The notes beneath the pieces are model-generated. The model worked only from the letters and a program-made list of their open reading frames with translations. It did no database searches and had not been told where the DNA came from. Positions 1 to 5,421 of a stretch of 5,421 nt of DNA are shown in pieces. The position numbers and the translations under genes were made by a program. Each line of letters opens with the position of its first letter. The first letter of the stretch is position 1. Source of the stretch: DASYSA01 sp036003885 (GTDB taxonomy: Bacteria > Acidobacteriota > Blastocatellia > UBA7656); assembly GCA_036003885.1 (NCBI GenBank), contig DASYSA010000427.1, forward strand, positions 1 through 5,421, in the 5' to 3' direction.

Positions 1-18
1 GACCATAGTTCCGATCGC

Positions 19-213
19 CTACAGTCTCCCGGCCTTCGACAACGCGGGCTCGCGCTTTCTAAACTTCAGGAGGCTCCTGAGAGCCAGCGGACTCGGCCTC
101 GTTTCACTGGCTTCCCATCGGCAGACAGTTGACGCCGACACTCCCAGGCGATGGGCAAACTCGGCCTGTGATTCCTTTCCTCGCAGCCGCCGTATCTCTT
201 CTCCTGTAACCAT
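19..213 (-). CDS. Small XRE/Cro-family helix-turn-helix DNA-binding protein (64 aa)
   Basis: A 64-residue protein that is almost entirely one Cro/C1-type (XRE) helix-turn-helix. The motif spans residues 15-36 (SQAEFAHRLGVSASTVCRWE and following), with the usual SQ-x-EFA-x-x-LGVS-x-STV-x-RWE pattern. A short basic tail (KFRKRE) follows. I chose the ATG at 213 over the in-frame GTG at 219: the reverse-strand GGGAG at 222-226 lies 8 nt from the ATG but only 2 nt from the GTG. The stop is TAG at 19-21, so the gene is complete. Such minimal XRE proteins act as repressors, often autoregulatory or as antitoxins. No toxin gene is visible, though a partner could lie beyond the window edge 18 bp downstream. 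The gene lies on the same strand as the VioB-like gene but about 266 bp downstream of it, so cotranscription is uncertain. The target is unknown. Confidence 0.8.
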   Translation of the reverse strand: MVTGEEIRRLRGKESQAEFAHRLGVSASTVCRWEASETRPSPLALRSLLKFRKREPALSKAGRL

Positions 214-221
214 CGACACCT

Positions 222-226
222 CTCCC
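222..226 (-). promoter_or_regulatory. Ribosome binding site deciding the XRE start
   Basis: On the minus strand the sequence reads GGGAG, then 8 nt, then ATG at 213. This supports the ATG over the GTG six bases upstream, which would overlap the usual spacer. Confidence 0.55.
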
Positions 227-237
227 AGGCACGCGTC

Positions 238-253
238 CGATAGATAACAATCG
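238..253. promoter_or_regulatory. Imperfect palindrome, possible operator of the XRE gene
   Basis: The 16-bp sequence CGATAGATAACAATCG is symmetric at six of eight base-pair positions; the mismatches are 242/249 and 244/247. It lies about 25 bp upstream of the XRE ATG, in the zone where the promoter or 5' leader should be. Small XRE repressors commonly bind such dyads to control their own genes. That this one is bound is inference; a 6/8 dyad can arise by chance. Confidence 0.25.
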
Positions 254-453
254 CCGTGCCGCTGAAAGAAGGAATGCCGGTTGGTCCCGAAGTTGTTCTC
301 AAAGCGGGATGAGTCGAGCAGATATCAATTGCAACCGCATTGCATCTGGAATTGAGGGGTACAGTTCGCCACAGGGCGAAAGGCAACAGTTTGAGGCAAA
401 ATGGGGCACCTCCGGATCGTGCTGACCCGTCTCGGGCTGAACAACTACCAGAG

Positions 454-472
454 CCAGGATTCTAAATCCTGG
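454..472 (-). terminator. Perfect 8-bp hairpin just after the VioB-like gene
   Basis: CCAGGATT and AATCCTGG form a perfect 8-bp stem around a 3-nt loop, beginning 7 nt past the stop codon of the minus-strand VioB-like gene. Position and compactness suggest a 3'-end hairpin that terminates transcription or stabilises the mRNA. No uridine tract follows on the minus strand (the next bases read CTCTGGTAGTTG), so it is not a canonical intrinsic terminator. Confidence 0.35.
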
Positions 473-479
473 ATCCTTC

Positions 480-2105
480 TCATGCCGGGGCGCCCTTGTT
501 GATCCACTGAATGATCAGCTTCGCTGCATCGCGCGACATCTCGCGAGTGACCGGCATGTACGCAGGATCTGACATCGACAACTCCATAACAGACTTGATC
601 CTGGCGGCGTTGGCCTTAACGCTATCGTAGTTGGAAAGATCCACGATGCTCGCCATGTAGGCATAGAGCGTGTAGAACTGCTGCAAAATTGGCTGCACGT
701 CTTTCCATTTTGGCGAGGCAATCGGTTTCATCGCATTGAACACCTTGACCGTGAGCGGTGCGCCGACAGCCCGATCGGCAGGGGATGCCCAGGGGCCTCC
801 AATGAAATAGAGTTGCCCGTCAACAAACTCCCGCCCTGAGGGCTTGGGAACCGGATTGTTCGCTCGAATCGGAACAGGCGCACGTCCGTTCTGATCCGTG
901 GTGACGGAACCGGGAAAGGAGACTCCATCCGGCGGGAGATTGTTGTCTCCACCCTGTTGTTGGACCAGTTGAACAGAAGCCGGATACTTTGCCTTGGGCT
1001 GTCCGAACGCAGAGGCGTACAGGCCAACCGTTGCGGTCTCACCCGGGTTCAAGATCACAGAGCCTCGATCAACCTGAACCAGAATGCCATCGGAGTTTTC
1101 CTGGACTCCCACCGTGGCAACACCCTTCGGACTTATCAAGATGCCCAGAGGGTTACTGGCAAGCTGATCTGCCTGTTGCGACGTGAGATTCAGTTGGGTC
1201 ACTCCCGCGGTCTGGAGATACTGCTTCTGCGAGTAGTTTATCGTACCGATCGGCACGTTCTTGTTCGGCAGAATGATCGCGGCCTGCATTGTGCCCAGGT
1301 CCATCGGAGGTCCTCCGGGCTGCTGGTCCGGCACAGAATTGCCGAGGTCGATGGTCAGCCTCTTCTTAGTCGTATCGACCACAGCCGGCGCATTCCACAT
1401 TGGTGAGTTTCCACCCGGGCTCAGGAGCCGGCTGGGCGCGACGATGTGAGCAGGTGCGCCCTGTTGGTTGGGACCAATTGTTCCCACCATCTTTCCATAC
1501 CTGAAGGTAGGACTGGTCGAATCAGCATCGAAGCCATAGACGGAGATCCTGATTGATAACCCGCTTGGACTTGCTTGCTGGAGTTGCTGGAGAAAAGGCG
1601 AGCCCGAGGTGTCGCCCCATTTGAGATTATCGAGAACCGACTGCCATGCTCCTCCGGCGGCAGAGTCACCCCGCCTCGCCGGGACGCGGCCCAACCACAA
1701 ATTGATCAGCGTCGCTGTGTCTACGAAGTGTCCCTGGACCAGAGCGGAGCTGGTGCTCCCGGCTGCGGCGATTTGTATGTTGAAACCATACAGTCGCGTG
1801 CGCCCTTGTTGGTCAGGATCCAGATCGACAAGCTTGGCGGAAGCCCCGGATGCACCGGGAACACTTTTGACTGAAGCCCCGATGAGAGGATCATTCGATT
1901 TCACGCCGTAGAACTTGCCATTCTGATCTACAAATCCGCCGACGGCACACTGGATTGTCCACTGGTGGGAACCGTAAGGGTTCCATGACACATCGAGGTC
2001 ATTCCAGTTTTTAGGATTGTAGTTGTTGATATCGTTGTTGATTGTCGATGGGTCGGCGGTGAAAGTACCGGCGAAATGCAATCTTGGCGTATCCAGGTAA
2101 CTCAA
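480..2105 (-). CDS. VioB N-terminal-domain-like protein without the ferritin-like domain (541 aa)
   Basis: A 541-residue protein that resembles, from memory, the N-terminal half of VioB, RebD and StaD, enzymes that couple two indole-pyruvate imines in violacein, rebeccamycin and staurosporine synthesis. Matching points occur in the same order. LDTPRLHFAG at residues 4-13 corresponds to LDFPRIHFRG in VioB. PTFRYGKMVGTIG and APSRLLSP (199-230) correspond to a region with MVGVVG and AGRLLRP. A helical stretch with YMPVTREMS (516-524) corresponds to YMPSTRELS. In VioB this stretch leads into the ferritin-like domain, but here the protein ends 17 residues later. Residues about 345-455 look like a beta-rich, Ig-like segment. 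There is one cysteine (C53), and no signal peptide or membrane segment, so it is probably cytosolic. The start is TTG, supported by AGGAGGG 7 nt upstream and by the conserved N-terminus. Catalysis is not established; it could be a structural partner of a separately encoded enzyme. Confidence 0.75.
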   Translation of the reverse strand: MSYLDTPRLHFAGTFTADPSTINNDINNYNPKNWNDLDVSWNPYGSHQWTIQCAVGGFVDQNGKFYGVKSNDPLIGASVKSVPGASGASAKLVDLDPDQQGRTRLYGFNIQIAAAGSTSSALVQGHFVDTATLINLWLGRVPARRGDSAAGGAWQSVLDNLKWGDTSGSPFLQQLQQASPSGLSIRISVYGFDADSTSPTFRYGKMVGTIGPNQQGAPAHIVAPSRLLSPGGNSPMWNAPAVVDTTKKRLTIDLGNSVPDQQPGGPPMDLGTMQAAIILPNKNVPIGTINYSQKQYLQTAGVTQLNLTSQQADQLASNPLGILISPKGVATVGVQENSDGILVQVDRGSVILNPGETATVGLYASAFGQPKAKYPASVQLVQQQGGDNNLPPDGVSFPGSVTTDQNGRAPVPIRANNPVPKPSGREFVDGQLYFIGGPWASPADRAVGAPLTVKVFNAMKPIASPKWKDVQPILQQFYTLYAYMASIVDLSNYDSVKANAARIKSVMELSMSDPAYMPVTREMSRDAAKLIIQWINKGAPA

Positions 2106-2112
2106 CTTGCGT

Positions 2113-2119
2113 CCCTCCT
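2113..2119 (-). promoter_or_regulatory. Strong Shine-Dalgarno selecting a TTG start
   Basis: The minus strand reads AGGAGGG, then a 7-nt spacer (ACGCAAG), then TTG at 2105-2103. No ATG or GTG in this frame gives the conserved N-terminus, so this near-perfect site is the main evidence for the rare TTG initiation codon. The strong site may compensate for the weak start. Confidence 0.75.
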
Positions 2120-2120
2120 C

Positions 2121-2134
2121 TTCTCGTTTCTCGT
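2121..2134. repeat. Two-unit heptamer tandem repeat in the VioB-like gene leader
   Basis: TTCTCGT occurs twice in direct tandem (ACGAGAA twice on the minus strand). It lies immediately upstream of the Shine-Dalgarno of the VioB-like gene, within a purine-rich leader on the coding strand. Two units alone could be chance. It is noted because two other seven-base tandem repeats occur in this window. Confidence 0.5.
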
Positions 2135-2231
2135 TCTTCCTGCCTTTGTGTAGTTAAAACGACTCAAAGACCCGATTTGTGAATTCTGGGACGCTCGAGC
2201 CGACATAAGATGCGATCGATTTTCTCGAACT

Positions 2232-2672
2232 ATGGAGCGATTGACGCGCGATCTCTGCGCCTGTTATCGTCGCCACATGCAAGCCCAACTTGAAGAAATC
2301 GTTCTACGGTTCGGCGCGGACACGGGCTCGATACACCTGCTCGAGGACGGTGTTCTTGTCCTCAAGGCCCAGGTGGGACTTCCTCCGAAGGTCGCCGAGA
2401 TTGTTGCCCTTGTACCTATCGGCAAGGGTATGGCTGGCCTCGCCTTCCAGAGGAATGAACCTGTCTCGAGCTGCAATATTCAGTCGGATGACACCGGAAA
2501 TGTGAACGCGGGCGCCAGGCAGACGGGAGTAAATGGCGCAATCGTCGTTCCGGTGCGCGATTCGCGAGGACAGGCCACAGGTGCGCTTGGAATCGGGACT
2601 CATCATCCGTATGAGTACACCGTGGAGGAGACCGCGCAGCTAATGGCCGAAGCCGCCAGGCTCGGCAAGTAA
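2232..2672 (+). CDS. Single GAF-domain protein (146 aa)
   Basis: One GAF domain fills nearly the whole protein. Residues 32-50 form the first beta strands (GSIHLLEDGVLVLKAQVGLP). Residues 62-83 carry the typical PIGKGMAGLAFQRNEPV segment. Residues 102-122 give the paired core strands (GAIVVPVRDSRGQATGALGIG), followed by YEYTVEETAQLMAEAARLG as the closing helix. GAF domains bind small ligands or mediate dimerisation. No kinase, cyclase, HD or DNA-binding output domain is attached, so it must act through a partner or as a binding protein. It lacks obvious methionine-sulfoxide-reductase cysteine spacing (C9, C11, C81). ATG at 2232 is the first standard start after the in-frame TAG at 2151, but it has no Shine-Dalgarno. 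Met16 (2277) also lacks one, so the start is uncertain and the mRNA may be leaderless. The gene diverges from the VioB-like gene. Confidence 0.8.
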   Translation: MERLTRDLCACYRRHMQAQLEEIVLRFGADTGSIHLLEDGVLVLKAQVGLPPKVAEIVALVPIGKGMAGLAFQRNEPVSSCNIQSDDTGNVNAGARQTGVNGAIVVPVRDSRGQATGALGIGTHHPYEYTVEETAQLMAEAARLGK

Positions 2673-2721
2673 TCCGCGAATAACGCGAGTCTTCGTCGAA
2701 ACGACCGACCTCCGATCTTGC

Positions 2722-2756
2722 CTTGCTGATTCGTGATTGTTTGTGAGATCAGCAGG
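2722..2756 (+). terminator. Hairpin 3' of the GAF gene
   Basis: TGCTGAT (2724-2730) and ATCAGCA (2748-2754) pair perfectly, extended by a T-G wobble and a C-G pair, giving a 9-bp stem with a 17-nt loop. It lies about 50 bp after the GAF stop. There is no following T tract and the loop is large, so termination is only a possibility. It could equally belong to the permease leader. Confidence 0.25.
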
Positions 2757-2757
2757 C

Positions 2758-2814
2758 ATCCAAAATCGGACGGTTTCGCCTTCAATCCAAAATCTAAAAT
2801 CCAAAATCGGACGG
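2758..2814. repeat. 16-bp direct repeat pair upstream of the permease
   Basis: ATCCAAAATCGGACGG occurs identically at 2758-2773 and 2799-2814, offset by 41 bp. The second copy overlaps the end of the heptamer tandem at 2787-2807. The repeats are exact over 16 bp and diverge outside, which points to a duplication or to two binding sites rather than chance. The segment lies 70-126 bp before the permease start. Confidence 0.7.
2787..2807. repeat. Three-unit heptamer tandem repeat (CYAAAAT)
   Basis: Three contiguous seven-base units: the first and third are CCAAAAT and the middle is CTAAAAT. Degenerate heptamer runs of this kind resemble the short tandemly repeated repetitive (STRR) sequences known from cyanobacteria and seen in other bacterial intergenic DNA. 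The function is unknown. Confidence 0.65.
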
Positions 2815-2872
2815 AAGACTGAAACCTATTGCTCACCGCGGTCACTGACTAGCCGAACACACCCATCTGTTC

Positions 2873-2878
2873 AGGAGG
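2873..2878 (+). promoter_or_regulatory. Shine-Dalgarno deciding the permease start
   Basis: AGGAGG is followed by a 5-nt spacer and ATG at 2884. It selects this ATG over the open frame that continues 49 codons upstream to 2737, which covers only intergenic repeat sequence. Confidence 0.8.
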
Positions 2879-2883
2879 ACTCA

Positions 2884-5307
2884 ATGGAAACGCTCTGGCA
2901 GGACCTGCGATTCGGCTTGCGGATGCTTCTAAAGAAGCCTGGCTTCACTGCCGTGGCCGTACTCACCCTCGCGCTGGGTATCGGGGCCAATACGGCGATG
3001 TTCAGCGTGCTGAACACGTATTTCTTTCGCGCGCTGCCCTACCCGGATTCGGACCGGCTCGTGCGGATCTTTCGCACCTCGCCCCATTCTCGGAGTTGGC
3101 CGCACTCGCAGGGTAACTTCTTCGCTCACCACGACCAAAATGATGTCTTCGAACAGATGGCGGCCTTCAACTCGATTCGTCCCAACCTGGCCGACCCGGG
3201 AGCTCCCGCTGAACGTCTACAAGGTCTTGCGGTAACGGCTGATTTCTTCGCCGCGCTGGGGGTGACGCCGTCCCTGGGGCGGGTGTTCACTCCCGAGGAG
3301 CACGAACCCGGAAATGAACGCGTGGCCGTCATCAGTGACCGTTTCTGGTGGAGCCGCTTTGGCGGGGATCCGAGTATCCTCGACCGCACGTTGCGACTGG
3401 ATGGCCAGGATGTGAAGGTCATCGGCGTGATGCCTCCGACCTTCGAGCATCCGCTTTTGTGGGGCACTATCGATGTGTGGCGGCCGCTCGCGTTTACCGC
3501 CGAGCAACGCCAGAGTCGCGGCAGTAACTATCTGAGATCTCTCGGCCGTCTGAAGCCGGGAGTGTCGATCGAGCAGGCGGACGCCGGGATGGCAGTGCTC
3601 GCCGCGAACCTCGCGAGCCAGTACCCGGAGAACGCGGGGGAGAGCCTGCGTCTCGAACCGTTGCACCGCTCGATGTCGGACGATGTTGGGCGAAAGGTTA
3701 TGTGGTTTGTTTTCGGTCTCGCAGGCTTCGTGCTCCTCATCGCCTGCGCCAACCTTGCCAATCTTCAGCTTGTGCGCACGGCGGCTCGATCTCGCGAGTA
3801 CGCCGTCCGCGCCGCGCTCGGCGCCCAACGCGGCCGCCTGCTGCGGCAGTCGCTGACCGAGAGCCTTGCCGTCTCAATCATCGGCGGCGCGTTTAGCCTC
3901 CTGCTTGCATTTGGGAGCATCGAGTTCATCAACCGGCGGCTCTTCAGCGAACTGCCCGGTGCAAAAGTGACGCTGGATTTCAAAGTGTTTGCCTTCACGA
4001 TGCTCTGTTCCGTGCTCACCGGTCTGATCTTTGGAACGGTTCCTGCCTGGCTGGCCTCCCGTACAGATCTGAACCAGGCTCTGAGGCAAAACATGCGGGG
4101 CTCGACTGCCGGCCGCTCGCACCATCGCTTTCGGAACTCCTTGATTGTCGGCGAGGTCGCATTCGCGCTGGTCCTGCTCACAGGAGCAGGCTTGTTCCTG
4201 CGCGGCCTTGATCGTTTCGCGCATCTCAATCCGGGCTGGAAAGTGGACGGTCTGCTGGTGGCTCAGATGAGCCTCCAGGGATCCAACTACGCGACCCCAC
4301 CGCAGCGTGCGGCCTTCGTTCAGAAGCTCGAAGAGCGCCTGCGGGTGCTGCCCGGCGTTCAACAGGCGGCGCTCTCGATGTCTTTACCAATTTACGGTTT
4401 CAACAGCAGCGGCTCTTTCAAAGTCGAAGGTCAACCTGAACCGGAGCCCGGGCAGTGGCCTGAAGTTTTCTTTGAATCGGTGACTCCCGAGTACTTCGAA
4501 ACTTTTGGCATTCGGCTGCAGGAAGGCCGCACGTTCACAGCTGCCGACATCGCCGAGAAGCCTAACGTCTCGATCATCAACGAGACGATGGCGCGACGAT
4601 TTTGGCCGAACGAAAGCGCGATCGGCAAACGCATAGGGAGACCGGGTCCGGATCCGGGCTGGCAGGAGATCATAGGTGTTGTGAACGACCTGAGTTTTCC
4701 TGCCCGATTGGGCGACCCCTACACGCGCTTCCAGTGTTTTCGGCCGGTGGCGCAGCAGGCGCCATTTGGGGGTGTGAGCATCGCCTTGCGCACGTCGGTG
4801 GCTCCTGAAGGAATCGCGAGCGCACTGCGAGCGACCGCTGCTGAACTCGATCCCACGCAGCCAGTGCATCGGATCCGAACCGCGCAGAGCCTGGTGGATC
4901 AAGGCATGGGCAGCATCTCGCTACTAGGCGCTCTGCTCGGGGCGTTTGCGGCGCTGGGACTTGCACTTGCGGCAATCGGAATTTATGGCGTGACCTCTTA
5001 CTCTGTCGCGCAACGCACCGGCGAGATCGGAATTCGTATGGCGCTCGGTGCACAGCAGAAGCATGTGCTCTGGCTTGTACTGAGCAAGGGGTCTCGTACC
5101 ATCCTGTCAGGAGCGGTGCTGGGCATCGGGGGTGCCTATGGCGTTTCGCGACTATTGGTTTGGCTCATTCCTGAGTTGCCGACGCGCGATACCATGGCAT
5201 TGGTTGCGATAACGTTTGTGCTGGTCACCGTTGCGATTGTGGCCTGCTACCTGCCGGCTCGGCGGGCTACGAAAGTGGACCCGATGATTGCGCTGAGATA
5301 CGAGTAA
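2884..5307 (+). CDS. ADOP-family duplicated MacB/FtsX-type ABC permease (807 aa)
   Basis: An inner-membrane permease of the acidobacterial duplicated orphan permease family, built from two MacB-like halves. Residues 1-20 (METLWQDLRFGLRMLLKKPG) and the first membrane helix at 21-44 with LALGIGANTAMFSVLN are hallmark sequences. A periplasmic domain spans about 50-265, and FtsX-type helices lie near 272-296, 326-346 and 365-390. The second half has a helix at 417-439, a periplasmic domain at about 445-670, and helices near 679-704, 738-760 and 770-790. The duplication is visible in the cytoplasmic loops EYAVRAALGAQ (305-315) and EIGIRMALGAQ (714-724). The C-terminus PARRATKVDPMIALRYE is the usual family end, so the gene is full length. 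MacB-type proteins transmit ATP-driven movement across the membrane to export peptides, lipoproteins or drugs. ADOPs lack a fused ATPase and none is encoded here. The substrate is unknown. No adjacent PadR-type regulator, often seen with this family, is in the window. Confidence 0.93.
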   Translation: METLWQDLRFGLRMLLKKPGFTAVAVLTLALGIGANTAMFSVLNTYFFRALPYPDSDRLVRIFRTSPHSRSWPHSQGNFFAHHDQNDVFEQMAAFNSIRPNLADPGAPAERLQGLAVTADFFAALGVTPSLGRVFTPEEHEPGNERVAVISDRFWWSRFGGDPSILDRTLRLDGQDVKVIGVMPPTFEHPLLWGTIDVWRPLAFTAEQRQSRGSNYLRSLGRLKPGVSIEQADAGMAVLAANLASQYPENAGESLRLEPLHRSMSDDVGRKVMWFVFGLAGFVLLIACANLANLQLVRTAARSREYAVRAALGAQRGRLLRQSLTESLAVSIIGGAFSLLLAFGSIEFINRRLFSELPGAKVTLDFKVFAFTMLCSVLTGLIFGTVPAWLASRTDLNQALRQNMRGSTAGRSHHRFRNSLIVGEVAFALVLLTGAGLFLRGLDRFAHLNPGWKVDGLLVAQMSLQGSNYATPPQRAAFVQKLEERLRVLPGVQQAALSMSLPIYGFNSSGSFKVEGQPEPEPGQWPEVFFESVTPEYFETFGIRLQEGRTFTAADIAEKPNVSIINETMARRFWPNESAIGKRIGRPGPDPGWQEIIGVVNDLSFPARLGDPYTRFQCFRPVAQQAPFGGVSIALRTSVAPEGIASALRATAAELDPTQPVHRIRTAQSLVDQGMGSISLLGALLGAFAALGLALAAIGIYGVTSYSVAQRTGEIGIRMALGAQQKHVLWLVLSKGSRTILSGAVLGIGGAYGVSRLLVWLIPELPTRDTMALVAITFVLVTVAIVACYLPARRATKVDPMIALRYE

Positions 5308-5389
5308 GGAAATGCAAATGCGAAATGCGAAATGCGAAATGCGAAATGCGAAATGCGAAATGCGAAATGCGAAATGCGAAATGCGAAAT
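5308..5389. repeat. Heptamer tandem array, ten perfect GCGAAAT units
   Basis: Beginning directly after the permease TAA, two six-base degenerate units (GGAAAT at 5308, GCAAAT at 5314) lead into ten uninterrupted perfect copies of GCGAAAT (5320-5389). The array ends in a short T-rich run. Perfect identity implies recent expansion or active homogenisation by slippage. The unit is not a multiple of three, yet it contains no stop codon in any of the six frames, and it places an ATG every seven bases on the plus strand. There are no spacers, so it is not a CRISPR array. The function is unknown; copy number is likely variable between strains. Confidence 0.97.
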
Positions 5390-5393
5390 TTTA

Positions 5394-5416
5394 TTGCCTG
5401 ACTAAGTCAGGTGCAA
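5394..5416 (+). terminator. Hairpin after the heptamer array, possible permease terminator
   Basis: CCTGAC (5397-5402) and GTCAGG (5406-5411) pair perfectly around a TAA loop. TTG (5394-5396) can pair with CAA (5414-5416) past a 2-nt bulge. It is the first stable hairpin downstream of the permease, about 90 bp after the stop. The bases after it (GAGAA) contain no T tract, and the window ends there, so terminator function is uncertain. Confidence 0.3.
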
Positions 5417-5421
5417 GAGAA

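Larger units (their letters stand above)
2106..2231. promoter_or_regulatory. Divergent intergenic region between the VioB-like and GAF genes
   Basis: This 126-bp region must hold the promoters of two divergent genes, unless transcription enters from further away. I find no pair of -35/-10 hexamers with good spacing on either strand. The plus-strand candidate TTGTGA at 2177 is about 23 bp from TAAGAT at 2206, too far for a standard sigma-70 promoter. A shared regulator is possible but not shown. Confidence 0.4.

Noticed and set aside
66..386. A 106-codon open frame on the minus strand overlapping the XRE gene in another frame
   Set aside because: Its product shows no recognisable domain and is irregular in composition. 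It overlaps the well-supported XRE coding region, which has a proper ribosome binding site.
220..453. A remnant of the VioB ferritin-like domain downstream of the VioB-like gene
   Set aside because: The minus-strand frame I could inspect there shows nothing like the expected helical ferritin-like sequence. The gene has its own clean stop followed by a hairpin.
957..1911. Several plus-strand open frames opposite the VioB-like gene
   Set aside because: They are antisense shadows of a coherent 541-residue protein. Their translations are arginine- and proline-rich with no motifs.
2264..2606. Alternative open frames on both strands over the GAF gene
   Set aside because: Their translations lack any domain, while the chosen frame gives a continuous GAF fold.
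2737..2883. A 49-codon N-terminal extension of the permease
   Set aside because: The AGGAGG site at 2873 and the family-typical METLWQDLRFGLRMLLKKPG N-terminus fix the start at 2884. The extension translates repeat-containing intergenic DNA.
3217..3828. A 203-codon minus-strand open frame opposite the permease
   Set aside because: It is antisense to conserved ADOP sequence, has no recognisable domain and no supporting context. Long antisense frames are common in GC-rich genes.
5308..5389. CRISPR array
   Set aside because: The units are 7 bp, contiguous and without spacers. No cas gene is present.

Overview
The window most likely comes from a member of the Acidobacteriota or a close relative. 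The main reason is a complete 807-residue MacB/FtsX-type permease with the architecture and signature ends of the 'acidobacterial duplicated orphan permease' (ADOP) family. Heptamer tandem repeats in the non-coding DNA and strong AGGAGG-type ribosome binding sites fit a free-living bacterium with many paralogues. The assignment rests on recognising the family, not on a database search.

Layout from left to right. (1) 19-213, minus strand: a 64-residue single-domain XRE/Cro-type helix-turn-helix protein. (2) 214-479: non-coding, holding an imperfect palindrome just upstream of the XRE gene and a perfect 8-bp hairpin just after the next gene's stop. (3) 480-2105, minus strand: a 541-residue protein that begins at TTG behind a strong Shine-Dalgarno. 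It resembles the N-terminal half of VioB/RebD/StaD-type enzymes of bisindole biosynthesis but lacks their ferritin-like half. This is the most interesting gene here. (4) 2106-2231: a 126-bp divergent intergenic region. (5) 2232-2672, plus strand: a 146-residue single GAF-domain protein. (6) 2673-2883: non-coding, with a hairpin, a 16-bp direct repeat and a three-unit heptamer tandem repeat. (7) 2884-5307, plus strand: the ADOP permease. (8) 5308-5389: a heptamer array with ten perfect GCGAAAT units starting right after the permease stop codon, followed by a small hairpin at the window edge.

The genes do not form an obvious single pathway or operon. The VioB-like and GAF genes diverge and could share a regulatory region. 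The permease has its own long leader and ribosome binding site, with no ATPase or PadR regulator beside it in this window. No tRNA, rRNA, CRISPR array, transposase or prophage gene is visible. The repeated theme is short tandem heptamers at gene boundaries, in three different sequences, which may be the signature of a genome-wide short tandem repeat family.
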